Positions 14,601-26,225 of a stretch of DNA of 64,000 nucleotides are shown here, piece after piece. The stretch spans positions 83,676 to 147,675 of the forward strand of contig NW_027417524.1 of the NCBI RefSeq assembly GCF_009905375.1. The letters run 5' to 3'. The stretch's first letter is position 1. The number at the start of each line of letters is the position of its first letter. A program made the translations under genes and the position numbers. The notes beneath the pieces were generated by a model that saw nothing but the letters and a program-made list of their open reading frames with translations, was not told the origin of the DNA and ran no database searches. Source of the DNA: Apium graveolens (Eukaryota > Streptophyta > Magnoliopsida > Apiales > Apiaceae).

Positions 14601-17600
14601 TAAATGACTTACATGGTTTATTAGAGCCAAAATGTAGAACAAAATTAACTTGTATGAAAGTGGCATTAATAGGTGGTAAAATGATGTCAAATTGGATGTA
14701 TATGATGTTAACATGTTAATTGTACAAATATATGGTGGAAATTGTCACTTATAGGGTGCAAAGTGACTCTAATATGGTGAAAAATGACTTACATGATTGA
14801 TTAGAGCCAAACGTGGAAGAAAATTAAATTGTATGAAAGTGGCAGTAATAGGTGGTAAAAGGATGTCAAATTGGATGTATATGATGTTAACATGTTAATT
14901 GCTATATATATGGTGGAAAGTGACTCTTATAGGGTGCAAAGTGACTCTAATATGGTGAAATGTGACTTGCATGGTTGATTAGAACCAAAATGTGGAACAA
15001 TATTGACTTATATGAAAGTGGAACTAAGAGGTGGTAAAAGATGTCAAATTGGATGTATATGATGTTAGCATGTTAATTGTACAAATTTATGGTGGAAATT
15101 GACACTTATCGGGTGCAAAGTGACTCTAATATGGTGATAAATGACTTACATTGTGGATTAGAGCCAAAATTTAGAACAAAATTAACTTGTATGAAAGTGG
15201 CATTAATAGGTGGTAAAAGGAAGTCAAATTGGATGTATATGATGTTCACATGTTAATTGCTATATATATGGTGGTAAGTGACTCTTATAGGGTGCAAAAT
15301 GACTCTAATATGGTGTAACGTGACTTAAATGGTTGATTAGAACCAAAATGTGGAACAATATTGACTTGTATGAAAGTGGAACTAAGAGGTGGTAAAAGGA
15401 TGTCAAATTGGATGTATATGATGTTAGCATATTAATTATACAAATATATGGTGGAAAGTGACTATTATAGGGTGCAAAGTGACTCTAATATTGTGGAAAG
15501 TGACTTACATGGTTGATTAGAGCCAAAATGTAGAACAAAATTAACTTGTATGAAAGTAGCATTAATAGGTGGTAAAATGATGTCAAATTGGATGTATATG
15601 ATGTTAACATGTTAATTGTACAAATATATGGTGGAAATTGTCACTTATAGGGTGAAAAGTGACTCTAATATGGTGAAAAATAACTTACATGATTGATTAG
15701 AGCCAAATGTGGAAGAAAATTAACTTGTATGAAAGTGGCAGTAATAGGTGGTAAAAAGATGTCAAATTGGATGTATATGATGTTAACATGTTAATTGCTA
15801 TATATATGGTGGAAAGTGACTCTTATAGGGTGCAAATTGACTCTAATATGGTGAAACGTGACTTGCATGGTTGAATAGAACCAAAATGTGGAACAATATT
15901 GACTTATATGAAAGTGGAACTAAGAGGTGATAAAAGTTGTCAAATCGGATGTATATGATGTCAGAATGTTAATTGTACAAATTTATGGTGGAAATTGACA
16001 CTTATAGGGTGCAAAATGACTCTAATATTGTGAAAAATGACTTACATGGTTGATTAGAGCCAAAATGTAGAACAAAATTAACTTGTATGAAAGTTGCATT
16101 AATAGGTGGTAAAATCACGTCAAATTGGATGTATATGATATTAACATGTTAATTGTACAAATATATGGTAGCAATTGACGCTTATAGGGTGCAAAGTGAC
16201 TCTAATGTGGTGAAAAATGACTTACATGATTGATTAGAGCCAAAATGTGGAACACAATTAACTTGTATGAAAGTGGCATTAATAGGTGGTAAAAGGATGT
16301 AAAATTGGATGTAGATGATGTTCACATGTTAATTGCTATATTTATGGTGGAAAATAACTCTTATAAGGTGCAAAATGACTCTAATATGGTGAAACGTGAC
16401 TTACATGGTTGATTAGAACCAAAATGTGTAACAATATTGACTTATATGAAAGTGGAACTAAGAGGTGGTAAAAGATGTCAAATTGGATGTATATGATGTT
16501 CACATGTTAATTATACAAATATATGGTGGAAAGTGACTATTACAGGGTGCAAAGTGACTCTAATATGGTGGGAAGTGACTTACATGGTTGATTAGAGCCA
16601 AAATGTAGAACAAAATTAATATGTATGAAAGTGGCATTAGTAGGTGGTAAAATGATGTCAAATTGGATGTATATGATGTTCACATGTTAATTATACAAAT
16701 ATATGGTGGAAAATGACTATTATAGGGTGCAAAGTGACTCTAATATGGTGGACAGTGACTTACATGGTTGATGAGACCCAAAATGTGGAACAATATTGAC
16801 TTATAAGAAAGTGGAACTAAGAGGTGGTAAAAGATGTCAAATTGGATGTATATGATGTTAGCATGTTAATTGTACAAATATATGGTGGAAATTAACACTT
16901 ATAGGATGCAAAGTGACTCCAATATGGTGATGAATGACTTACACGGTTGATTAGAGCCAAAATATGGAACAAAATTAACTTGTATGAAAGTGGCATTACT
17001 AGGTGGTAAAAGGATGTCAAATTGGATGTATATGATGTTCACATGTTAATTATACAAATATATGGTGGAAAGTGACTATTATAGGGTGCAAAGTGAGTCT
17101 AATATTGTGGAAAGTGATATACATGGTTGATAAGAGCCAAAATGTAGAACAAAATTAATTTGTATGAAAGTGGCATTAATAGGTGGTAAAATGATGTCAA
17201 ATTGGATGTATATGATGTTAACATGTTAATTGTACAGATATATGGTGGAAATTGACTTATAGGGTGCAAAGTGACTCTAATATGGTGAAAAATGACTTAC
17301 ATGATTAATTAGAGCCAAATGTGGAAAAAAATTAACTTGTATGAAAGTGGCATTAATAGGTGGTAAATTCACGTCAAATTGGATGTATATGATGTTAACA
17401 TGTTAATTGTACAAATATATGGTGGAAATTGGCACTTATAAGGTGCAAAGTGACTCTAATATGCCGAAAAATGACTTACATGGTTGATTAGAGCCAAAAT
17501 GTGGAACAAAATTAACTTGTATGAAAGTGGCATTAATATGTGGTAAAAGGATGTCAAATTGGATGTATATGATGTTAACATGTTAATTGCTATATATATG

Positions 17601-18827
17601 GTGGAAAGTGACTCTTATAGGGTGCAAAGTGTCTCGCATATGGTGAAACGTGACTTACATGGTTGATTAGAACCAAAATGTGGAACAATATTGACTTATA
17701 TGAAAGTGGAACTAAGAGGTGGTAAAAGATGTCAAATTGGATGTATATGATGTTAGCATGTTAATTATACAAATATATGGTGGAAAGTGACTATTATAGG
17801 GTGCAAAGTGACTCTAATATGGTGGAAAGTGACTTACATGGTTAATTAGAGCCGAAATGTAGAACAAAATTAACTTGTATAAAAGTGGCATTAATAGGTG
17901 GTAAAATAATGTCAAATTGGATGTATATGATGTTAACATAATAATTGTACAAATATATGGTGGAAATTGACACTTATAGGGTGCAAAGTGACTCTAATAT
18001 GGTGAAAAATGATTTACATGATTGATTAGAGCCAAATGTGGAAGAAAATTAAATTGTATGAAAGTTGCATTAATAGGTGGTAAAAGGATGTCAAATTGGA
18101 TGTATATGATGTTAACATGTTAATTGTTATATATATGGTGGAAAGTGACTCTTATAGGGTGCAAAGTGACTCTAATATGGTGAAACGTGACTTGCATGGT
18201 TGATTAGAACCAAAATGTGGAACAATATTGACTTATAAGAAAGTGGAACTAAGAGGTGGTAAAAGTTGTCAAATTGGATGTATATGATGTCAGCATGTTA
18301 ATTGTACAAATTTATGGTGGAAATTGACACTTATAGGGTGCAAAATGACTCTAATATGGTGAAAATTGATTTACATGGTTGATTAGAGCCAAAATGTGGA
18401 ACAATATTGACTTATATAAAAGGCGAACTAAGAGATGGTAAAAGATGTCAAATTGGATGTATATGATGTTAGCATGTTAATTGTACAAATTTATGGTGGA
18501 AATTGACACTTATAGGGTGCAAAGTGACTCTAATATGGTGATAAATGACATGCATGGTTGATTAGAGCCAAAATGTAGAACAAAATTAACTTGTATGAAA
18601 GTGGCATTAATAGGTGGTAAAAGGATGTCAAATTGGATGTATATGATGTTCACATGTTAATTGCTATATATATGGTGGTAAGTGACTCTTATAGGGTGCA
18701 AAATGACTCTAATATGGTGAAATGTGACTTAAATGGTTGATTAGAACCAAAATGTGGAACAATATTGACTTGTATGAAAGTGGAACTAAGAGGTGGTAAA
18801 AGGATGTCAAATTGGATGTATATGATG
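11647..18827 (+). repeat. Second copy of ~11.65-kb duplication of the window start
   Basis: Sequence from 1 onward reappears from about 11647. Landmarks: monomer start 1 and 11647; GATGTTCACATG with GCTATATTTATGG at 547 and 12192; and an identical stretch at 1788-1979 and 13434-13625. The first copy carries one extra monomer near 1441-1620 and a second tandem 4120-bp block; the second copy has an extra TA pair near 13826. The shift of 11646 bp equals about 65 monomers. The first copy may begin before the window. Confidence 0.8.
14238..18357 (+). repeat. 4120-bp higher-order block, copy 3
   Basis: Same block as at 2590 and 6710, offset 11648 from copy 1 and 7528 from copy 2. It sits in the second copy of the larger ~11.65-kb duplication, where it is present once and not twice. 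It shares the right-flank variant AAAGGCGAAC at 18419 with copy 2. Similarity to the copy 2 flank stops near 18827, where the sequence jumps to a monomer matching about 12371. Confidence 0.85.
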
Positions 18828-19009
18828 TTCACATGTTAATTATACAAATATATGGTGGAAAGTGACTATTACAAGGTGCAAAGTGACACTAATATGGTGG
18901 AAAGTGACTTACATGGTTGATTAGAGCCAAAATGTAGAACAAAATTAACTTGTATGAAAGTGGCATTAATAGGTGGTAAAATGATGTCAAATTGGATGTA
19001 TATGATGTT

Positions 19010-20441
19010 CACATGTTAATTATACAAATATATGGTGGAAAGTGACTATTATAGGGTGCAAAGTGACTCTAATATGGTGGAAAGTGACTTACATGGTTGA
19101 TTAGAGCCAAAATGTAGAACAAAATTAACTTGTATAAAAGTGGCATTAATAGGTGGTAAAATGATGTCAAATTGGATGTATATGATGTTAACATGTTAAT
19201 TGTACAGATATATGGTGGAAATTGACACTTATAGGGTGCAAAGTGACTCTAATATGGTGAAAAATGACTTACATGATTGATTAGAGCCAAATGTGGAAAA
19301 AAATTAACTTGTATCAAAGTGGCATTAATAGGTGGCAAAAGAGGTCAAATTGGATGTATATGATGTTAACCTGTTAATTGCTATATATATGGTGGAAAGT
19401 GACTCTTATAGGGTGCAAAGTGACTCTAATATGGTGAAACGTGACTTGCATGGTTGATTAGAACCAAAATGTGGAACAATATTGACTTATATGAAAGTGG
19501 AACTAAGAGGTGGTAAAAGATGTCAAATTGGATGTATATGATGTTAGCATGTTAATTATACAAATATATGGTGGAAAGTGACTATTACAGGGTGCAAAGT
19601 GACTCTAATATGGTGGAAAGTGACTTACATGGTTGATTAGAGCCAAAATATAGAACAAAATTAACTTGTATGAAAGTGACATTAGTAGGTGGTAAAATGA
19701 TGTCAAATTGGATGTATATGATGTTCACATGTTAATTATACAAATATATGGTGGAAAGTGACTATTATAGGGTGCAAAGTGACTCTAATATGGTGGAAAG
19801 TGACTTACATGGTTGATTAGAGCCAAAATGTAGAACAAAATTAACTTGTATAAAAGTGGCATTAATAGGTGGTAAAATGATGTCAAATTGGATGTATATG
19901 ATGTTAACATGTTAATTGTACAGATATATGGTGGAAATTGACACTTATAGGGTGCAAAGTGACTCTAATATGGTGAAAAATGACTTACATGATTGATTAG
20001 AGCCAAATGTGGAAAAAAATTAACTTGTATCAAAGTGGCATTAATAGGTGGCAAAAGAGGTCAAATTGGATGTATATGATGTTAACCTGTTAATTGCTAT
20101 ATATATGGTGGAAAGTGACTCTTATAGGGTGCAAAGTGACTCTAATATGGTGAAACGTGACTTGCATGGTTGATTAGAACCAAAATGTGGAACAATATTG
20201 ACTTATATGAAAGTGGAACTAAGAGGTGGTAAAAGATGTCAAATTGGATGTATATGATGTTAGCATGTTAATTATACAAATATATGGTGGAAAGTGACTA
20301 TTACAGGGTGCAAAGTGACTCTAATATGGTGGAAAGTGACTTACATGGTTGATTAGAGCCAAAATATAGAACAAAATTAACTTGTATGAAAGTGACATTA
20401 GTAGGTGGTAAAATGATGTCAAATTGGATGTATATGATGTT
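19010..20441 (+). repeat. 716-bp tetramer duplication in array A
   Basis: Four consecutive monomers are repeated once at an offset of 716 bp: the rare dyad variant GTTAACCTGTTAATTG occurs at about 19370 and 20086, and the GACATTAGTAGG variant at about 19678 and 20394. The same rare CCTG variant at about 12912 points to an origin from array sequence near 12.4-13.1 kb. The two copies look nearly identical, so the duplication is recent. Confidence 0.8.
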
Positions 20442-21574
20442 CACATGTTAATTATACAAATATATGGTGGAAAGTGACTATTATAGGGTGCAAAGTGACT
20501 CTAATATGGTGGAAAGTGACTTACATGGTTGATTAGAGCCAAAATGTAGAACAAAATTAACTTGTATGAAAGTGGCATTAATAGGTGGTAAAATCACGTC
20601 AAATTGGATGTATATGATGTTAACATGTTAATTGTACAAATATATGGTGGAAATTGACACTTATAGGGTGCAAAGTGACTCTAATATGCTGAAAAATGAC
20701 TTACATGGTTGATTAGAGCCAAAATGTGGAACAAAATTAACTTGTATGAAAGTGGCATTAATAGGTGGTAAAAGGATGTCAAATTGGATGTATATGATGT
20801 TAACATGTTAATTGCTATATATATGGTGGAAAGTGACTCTTATAGGGTGCAAAGTGACTTGCATATGGTGAAACGTGACTTACATGGTTGATTAGAACCA
20901 AAATGTGGAACAATATTGACTTATATGAAAGTGGAACTAAGAGGTGGTAAAAGATGTCAAATTGGATGTATATGATGTTAGCATGTTAATTATACAAATA
21001 TATGGTGGAAAGTGACTATTATAGGGTGCAAAGTAACTCTCATATGGTGGAAAGTGACTTACATGGTTGATTAGAGTCAAAATGTAGAACAAAATTAACT
21101 TGTATGAAAGTGGCATTAATAGGTGGTAAAATAATGTCAAATTGGATGTATATGATGTTAACATGTTAATTGTACAAATATATGTTGGAAATTGACACTT
21201 ATAGGGTGCAAAGTGACTCTAATATGGTGAAAAATGATTTACATGATTGATTAGAGCCAAATGTGGAAGAAAATTAAATTGTATGAAAGTGGCATTAATA
21301 GGTGGTAAAAGGATGTCAAATTGGATGTATATGATGTTAACATGTTAATTGTTATATATATGGTGGAAAGTGACTCTTATAGGGTGCAAAGTGACTCTAA
21401 TATGGTTAAATGTGACTTACATGGTGGATTAGAACCAAAATGTGGAACAATATTGACTTATATGAAAGTGGAACTAAGAGGTGGTAAAAGATGTCAAATT
21501 GGATGTATATGATGTTAGCATGTTAATTGTACAAATTTATGGCGGAAATTGACACTTATAGGGTGCAAAGTGAC

Positions 21575-22191
21575 TGTTAGGTCACACACACACACTGTAG
21601 ATGGGGTGAATATAGTGTATAGTACACTCAAATCGAACTTTAAGAACTTAAGTAACAGAAAACAAACTTTATTGAAACAATAAACTCTGTTACAGTATGG
21701 AACTGTTACCTCTCAATGATGAACAAATATCACGAGAGCTGCTAGGATTACAATGAATAAGCTTCTCTAATAATGATAACACTTATAGTGTAAACCCTAT
21801 GTTTGTGTTTATATACTACACAGTTACAAGATAATCGCTAATTGATATGGAATATAATTATGCTTCCTAAAATATATCAATCAGATATCTTTTCTTCCAA
21901 GTATTCCATTCTTTACAGAATTCCTTCTTCATGCATATCTCTTCTTATGTTTATCTTGATCTTCTTTCCTTTAATCAGCTACTGTCCTTATCTGATCGTC
22001 CTTCAGCACTTAAGTTTTGATATCTATCTTCTGATGATTATCTCCTGATAACATAAGTACTGATATCCTTAAGTCCTGACTTCCAGTATAAGTACTGATC
22101 AACAGTTAAGTACTGATTTATCATGTTCAAGTAAGATCTGAAAACTAAACATAAAACATATTACCCATGACATTATCAAATATATCTATCA
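21575..22191 (-). mobile_element. 3' LTR of the copia-like element (~617 bp)
   Basis: Minus-strand LTR starting TGATAG right after the polypurine tract and ending CCTAACA at 21575; the ends form an imperfect short inverted repeat (TGATAG against TGTTAGG). It has a TATA box (minus-strand AGTATATAAAC, 21807-21817) and a downstream AATAAA signal (21668-21673), in the expected U3-R-U5 order. A short (CA)n run lies near the end (about 21582-21595). A transcript from this promoter would run toward lower coordinates, antisense to the forward monomers of array A. Start and end could shift by a few bases. Confidence 0.8.
21807..21817 (-). promoter_or_regulatory. TATA box in copia-like LTR
   Basis: Minus-strand AGTATATAAAC in the LTR, about 140 bp upstream (in element direction) of the AATAAA at 21668-21673. 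The spacing suits an LTR in which the R region lies between them. Activity is not known. Confidence 0.6.
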
Positions 22192-22203
22192 ATCTCCCCC
22201 AAC
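22192..22203 (-). other. Polypurine tract next to the 3' LTR
   Basis: Minus-strand GTTGGGGGAGAT lies immediately before the LTR start TGATAG. A purine-rich run directly upstream of the 3' LTR is the standard plus-strand primer of LTR retrotransposons, and it fixes both the element's orientation and the LTR boundary. Confidence 0.75.
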
Positions 22204-22399
22204 TTGTAAATTAACATAATATACAAGTTTAACAGATATTTGATGATGTCAAAAACATTAAGTACAAATGCATGAGAATTAGACTAGATAACTACGACTT
22301 ACAGTCCTTAAAGCTTTTACCAATTTCAACTTCTGATAACAACTTCAGTCTGTATAAATATCAGAATTTAAGCAGTTGTAGATCTTCGACTTGGCTTCA
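22204..22399 (-). other. Untranslated spacer before the polypurine tract
   Basis: About 200 bp of AT-rich sequence between the stop codon at 22400-22402 and the polypurine tract. No open frame, satellite similarity or RNA structure was recognised. It is part of the retroelement's 3' internal region. Confidence 0.5.
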
Positions 22400-23359
22400 T
22401 CATTTTCTGATCTCTCTGATGTCAGGATTTGTTCTGAGATAGTTCTTCAACAAACATTTCTCAGCATATCTGAGTTCATCAATCATTCTCCTTTTGACAT
22501 CTTTAAGCTCTGCAGTATCTTCACCAGTTTGAAAGATTGCAGCTCTGAGATCATTGATCTTTGCTTTTCTCAACTCCTGATCTAGTCTTATGACATAAGC
22601 TTTGTCAGACTCTAGATTGAATTCAAGTCCCTTAATACCAAGATATGTTCTGATCTGTGCAGTATTAGGCTTCATATCAACAATATCACCATTGTGATCT
22701 CTGTACTTTGGAACATATATGCTGTCAGACTTAACAGAATAAAGCCTTTTCTGTCTCTAAATATGTTCTTTTAAGTAGTTTGCAGCAATCCCTGTTATTC
22801 TGTCATCCACTTGAAGTAAGAAAAGTACATGCTCCAATTCTTCAAAATACTTCAATGGAATGGCATTTTGTCTTATATGATAAACCCTACCATCTGTCAT
22901 GAAATACAACATGATGTATTCTTTCAAGTAGGTATGGTAAACCATCTGTACAGATTCCAGTTGATTCAATCTCTCAGGAGTTGCTCCAATACCTGGTTCA
23001 CTCAAGGAAGTTGGATCATTGGTAGTGTTGTGTACTCTTCTTTCATCAGCACTTCCCAATCCAGTTTTATCTCTAGCTTCCTTTCCACTAACTACTCTTG
23101 CTTCAAAACCACTTGCAGTAGTCTTCAAAGATTGAGTCTGTTTTGCTTTAGTGAATCCTGGTAGGAGTGTCTTTGATCTATTTTCTGATATCAAGTTAAC
23201 TTGAGCTATGTCAGAGGTTACTTGCTTCTTCTGAATATCAGAACTTACAATTTCTTGACTCTGAACAACTTGAGCCATGTCAGAGGTTGTTTTAAGAACT
23301 TTTCTTGAAGTCAGAGCAAGATCATCCTTTTCATCAGTAATTTCTTCTTCCTCAGGAAT
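22400..23359 (-). pseudogene. Retroelement 3'-terminal ORF fragment with one amber stop
   Basis: One continuous minus-strand reading frame, interrupted by a single TAG at 22757-22759 and ending in TGA at 22400-22402. It stays open upstream of the first ATG (23276-23278), back through an acidic run (PEEEEITDEKDDL) to the satellite junction, so the true N-terminus is lost. The part before the stop begins with a polar, low-complexity stretch rich in Ser, Thr, Lys and Gln and then has a compact hydrophobic and aromatic block (YHTYLKEYIMLYFMTDGRVY). After the stop comes a Lys/Glu/Leu-rich, probably helical segment ending DIREIRK. Placed just before the polypurine tract, it is not part of the core copia polyprotein. 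Its position matches the extra 3' ORF of Sirevirus-type copia elements, sometimes called envelope-like, but I see no clear signal peptide or membrane helix and assign no function. It is a dead fragment. Confidence 0.7.
22757..22759 (-). other. In-frame amber stop in retroelement ORF
   Basis: CTA on the plus strand reads TAG on the minus strand between ...KEHI and RQKRLYSV.... The frame before (from 23278) and after (past 22675) is the same, 603 bp apart and divisible by three. This is therefore one substitution in a single ORF and not two genes. CAG to TAG is a plausible origin, consistent with methylcytosine decay in heterochromatin. Confidence 0.75.
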
Positions 23360-26225
23360 AGGTGGTAAAATGATGTTAAATTGGATATATATGATGTTAA
23401 TATGTTAATTGTACAAATATATGGTGGAAATTGACACTTATAGGGTGCAAAGTGACCCTAATATGGTGAAAAATGACTTACATGGTTGATTAGAGCCAAA
23501 ATGTGGAAGAAAATTAACTTGTATGAAAGTGGCATTAATAGGTGGTAAAAGGATGTCAAATTGGATGTATATGGTGTTAACATGTTAATTGCTATATATA
23601 TGGTGGAAAGTGACTCTTATAGGGTGCAAAGTGACTCTAATATGGTTGAACGTGACTTACATGGGTGATTAGAACCAAAATGTGGAACAATATTGACTTA
23701 TATGAAAGTAGAACTAAGACGTGGTAAAAGATGTCAAATTGGATGTATATTGTTATCATGTTAATTGTACAAATTTATGGTGGAAATTGACACTTATAGG
23801 GTGCAAAATGACTCTAATATGGTGAAAAATGACTTACATGGTTGATTAGAGCCAAAATGTAGAACAAAATTAACTTGTATGGAAGTGGCATTAATAGGTG
23901 GTAAAATCACGTCAAATTGGATGTATATGATGTTAACATGTTAATTGTACAAATATATGGTGGCAATTGACACTTATAGGGTGCAAAGTGACTCTAATAT
24001 GGTGGAAAGTGACTTACATGGTTGATTAGAGCCAAAATGTAGAACAAAATTAACTTGTATGAAAGTGGCATTAATAAGTGGTAAAATGATGTCAAATTGG
24101 ATGTATATGATGTTAACATGTTAATTGTACAGATATATGGTGGAAATTGACACTTATAGAGTGCAAAGTGACTCTAATATGGTGAAAATGACATACATGA
24201 TTGATTAGAGCCAAATGTGGAAAAAAATTAACTTGTATGAATATGGCATTAATAGGTGGTAAAATCACGTTAAATTGGATGTATATGATGTTAACATGTT
24301 AATTGTACAAATATATGGTGGAAATTGACACCTATAGGGTGCAAAGTGACTCTAATATGCTGAAAAATGACTTACATGGTTGATTAGAGCCAAAATGTGG
24401 AAGAAAATTAACTTGTATGAAAGTGGCATTAATAGGTGGTAAAAGGATGTCAAATTGGATGTATATGATGTTCACATGTTAATTGCTATATATATGGTGG
24501 TAAGTGACTCTTATAGGGTGCAAAGTGACTCTAATATGGTGAAACGTGACTTAAATGGTTGATTAGAACCAAAATGTGGAACAATATTGACTTGTAGGAA
24601 AGTGGAACTAAGAGGTGGTAAAAGGATGTCAAATTGGATGTATATGATGTTAGCATGTTAATTATACAAATATATGGTGGAAAGTGACTATTATAGGGTG
24701 CAAAGTGACTCTAATATTGTGGAAAGTGACTTACATGGTTGATTAGAGCCAAAATGTTGAACAAAATTAACTTGTATGAAAGTGGCATTAATAGGTGGTA
24801 AAATGATGTTAAATTGGATATATATGATGTTAAGATGTTAATTGTACAAATATATGGTGGAAATTGACACTTATAGGGTGCAAAGTGACCCTAATATGGT
24901 GAAAAATGACTTACATGATTGATTAGAGCCAAAATGTGGAAGAAAATTAACTTGTATGAAAGTGGCATTAATAGGTGGTAAAAGGATGTCAAATTGGATG
25001 TATATGGTGTTAACATGTTAATTGCTATATATATGGTGGAAAGTGACTCTTATAGGGTGCAAAGTGACTCTAATATGGTTGAACGTGACTTACATGGGTG
25101 ATTAGAACTAAAATGTGGAACAATATTGACTTATATGAAAGTAGAACTAAGACGTGGTAAAAGATGTCAAATTGGATGTATATTGTTATCATGTTAATTG
25201 TACAAATTTATGGTGGAAATCGACACTTATAGGGTGCAAAATGACTCTAATATGGTGAAAAATGACTTACATGGTTGATTAGAGCCAAAATGTAGAACAA
25301 AATTAACTTGTATGGAAGTGGCATTAATAGGTGGTAAAATCACGTCAAATTGGATGTATATGATGTTAACATGTTAATTGTACAAATATATGGTGGCAAT
25401 TGACACTTATAGGGTGCAAAGTGACTCTAATATGGTGGAAAGTGACTTACATGGTTGATTAGAGCCAAAATGTAGAACAAAATTAACTTGTATGAAAGTG
25501 GCATTAATAAGTGGTAAAATGATGTCAAATTGGATGTATATGATGTTAACATGTTAATTGTACAGATATATGGTGGAAATTGACACTTATAGGGTGCAAA
25601 GTGACTCTAATATGGTGAAAATGACATACATGATTGATTAGAGCCAAATGTGGAAAAAAATTAACTTGTATGAATGTGGCATTAATAGGTGGTAAAATCA
25701 CGTTAAATTGGATGTATATGATGTTAACATGTTAATTGTACAAATATATGGTGGAAATTGACACTTATAGGGTGCAAAGTGACTCTAATATGCTGGAAAA
25801 TGACTTACATGGTTGATTAGAGCCAAAATGTGGAAGAAAATTAACTTGTATGAAAGTGGCATTAATAGGTGGTAAAAGGATGTCAAATTGGATGTATATG
25901 ATGTTCACATGTTAATTGCTATATATATGGTGGTAAGTGACTCTTATAGGGTGCAAAGTGACTCTAATATGGTGAAACGTGACTTAATTGGTTGATTAGA
26001 ACCAAAATGTGGAACAATATTGACTTGTAGGAAAGTGGAACTAAAAGGTGGTAAAAGGATGTCAAATTGGATGTATATGATGTTAGCATGTTAATTATAC
26101 AAATATATGGTGGAAAGTGACTATTATAGGGTGCAAAGAGACTCTAATATTGTGGAAAGTGACTTACATGGTTGATTAGAGCCAAAATGTAGAACAAAAT
26201 TAACTTGTATGAAAGTGGCATTAAT
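23360..26225 (+). repeat. 1433-bp (8-monomer) tandem duplication
   Basis: Copies at about 23360-24792 and 24793-26225. The variant AGTGACCCTAATATGG occurs at 23451 and 24884, the GATGTATATTGTTATCATG variant follows in both, and GACTTGTAGGAAAGTGG closes both. Copies differ by scattered single bases. The left edge of the first copy coincides with the right junction of the retrotransposon fragment, so that junction monomer (AAAATGATGTTAAATTGG with GGATATATATG) has an intact counterpart at about 24800. Confidence 0.82.

Larger units (their letters stand above)
1..21574 (+). repeat. Satellite array A, ~179-bp monomers, forward orientation
   Basis: Unbroken head-to-tail monomers of about 178-181 bp; successive starts of the landmark ATGTATATGATG fall at 1, 179, 359 and 539. 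I call this strand forward. Each monomer has a dyad (TTAACATGTTAA in its commonest form), three GTGACT-type boxes 21 bp apart, a GATTAGA(A/G)CC block and a GGTGGTAAAA block. At least three monomer classes alternate: one with GCTATATATATGG and GAACTAAGAGG (about 178 bp), one with ATACAAATATATGG and GGCATTAATAGG (about 180 bp), and one with GTACAAATATATGG and a GAAAAATGAC box (about 179 bp). Variants TTAAC, TTCAC and TTAGC at the dyad help track them. No gene is visible. Short open frames here are monomers that happen to lack stops in one frame. Function as centromeric satellite is inference from monomer length and array structure. Confidence 0.95.
21575..23359 (-). mobile_element. Truncated Ty1/copia-like LTR retrotransposon, 3' end
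   Basis: A 1785-bp non-satellite segment interrupts the array. Read on the minus strand it runs: end of an internal reading frame, a ~200-bp spacer, a polypurine tract, and a complete LTR ending in CCTAACA. The LTR end abuts satellite exactly at 21574/21575. The other side stops at about 23359 inside an open reading frame and continues as satellite through AATAGGTGGT, sequence native to the monomer. The gag, protease, integrase and reverse transcriptase regions, the primer-binding site and the 5' LTR are all missing. No target-site duplication can be checked because one end is lost. Satellite phase does not resume: about 78 bp of monomer is missing across the insert. Assignment to copia rests on the overall layout and LTR style, without a reverse transcriptase to confirm it. 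Confidence 0.82.

Noticed and set aside
20937..21164. Minus-strand short frames across satellite (also 36094-36303, 37074-37271, 39671-39889, 39912-40193)
   Set aside because: Chance open frames in satellite, some extended by the poly(A) insertion or the inversion joint; no coding signature.
1..21574. CRISPR-like or other regularly spaced repeat array
   Set aside because: There are no distinct spacers; the whole ~179-bp unit is repeated and diverges gradually, as in a eukaryotic satellite.
21842..22048. 68-codon plus-strand frame in the copia-like LTR
   Set aside because: Lies wholly in the LTR opposite to its transcription direction; hydrophobic look comes from T-rich sequence.
21575..22191. 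The copia-like LTR and the array D solo LTR belonging to one family
   Set aside because: Ends, length and internal sequence differ (TGATAG...CCTAACA against TGATGAGGATC...CACATCA); no shared stretch beyond the generic TATA box was seen.
22829..23164. 111-codon plus-strand frame inside the retroelement
   Set aside because: Antisense shadow of the minus-strand retroelement ORF, whose frame is longer and continues past both ends.
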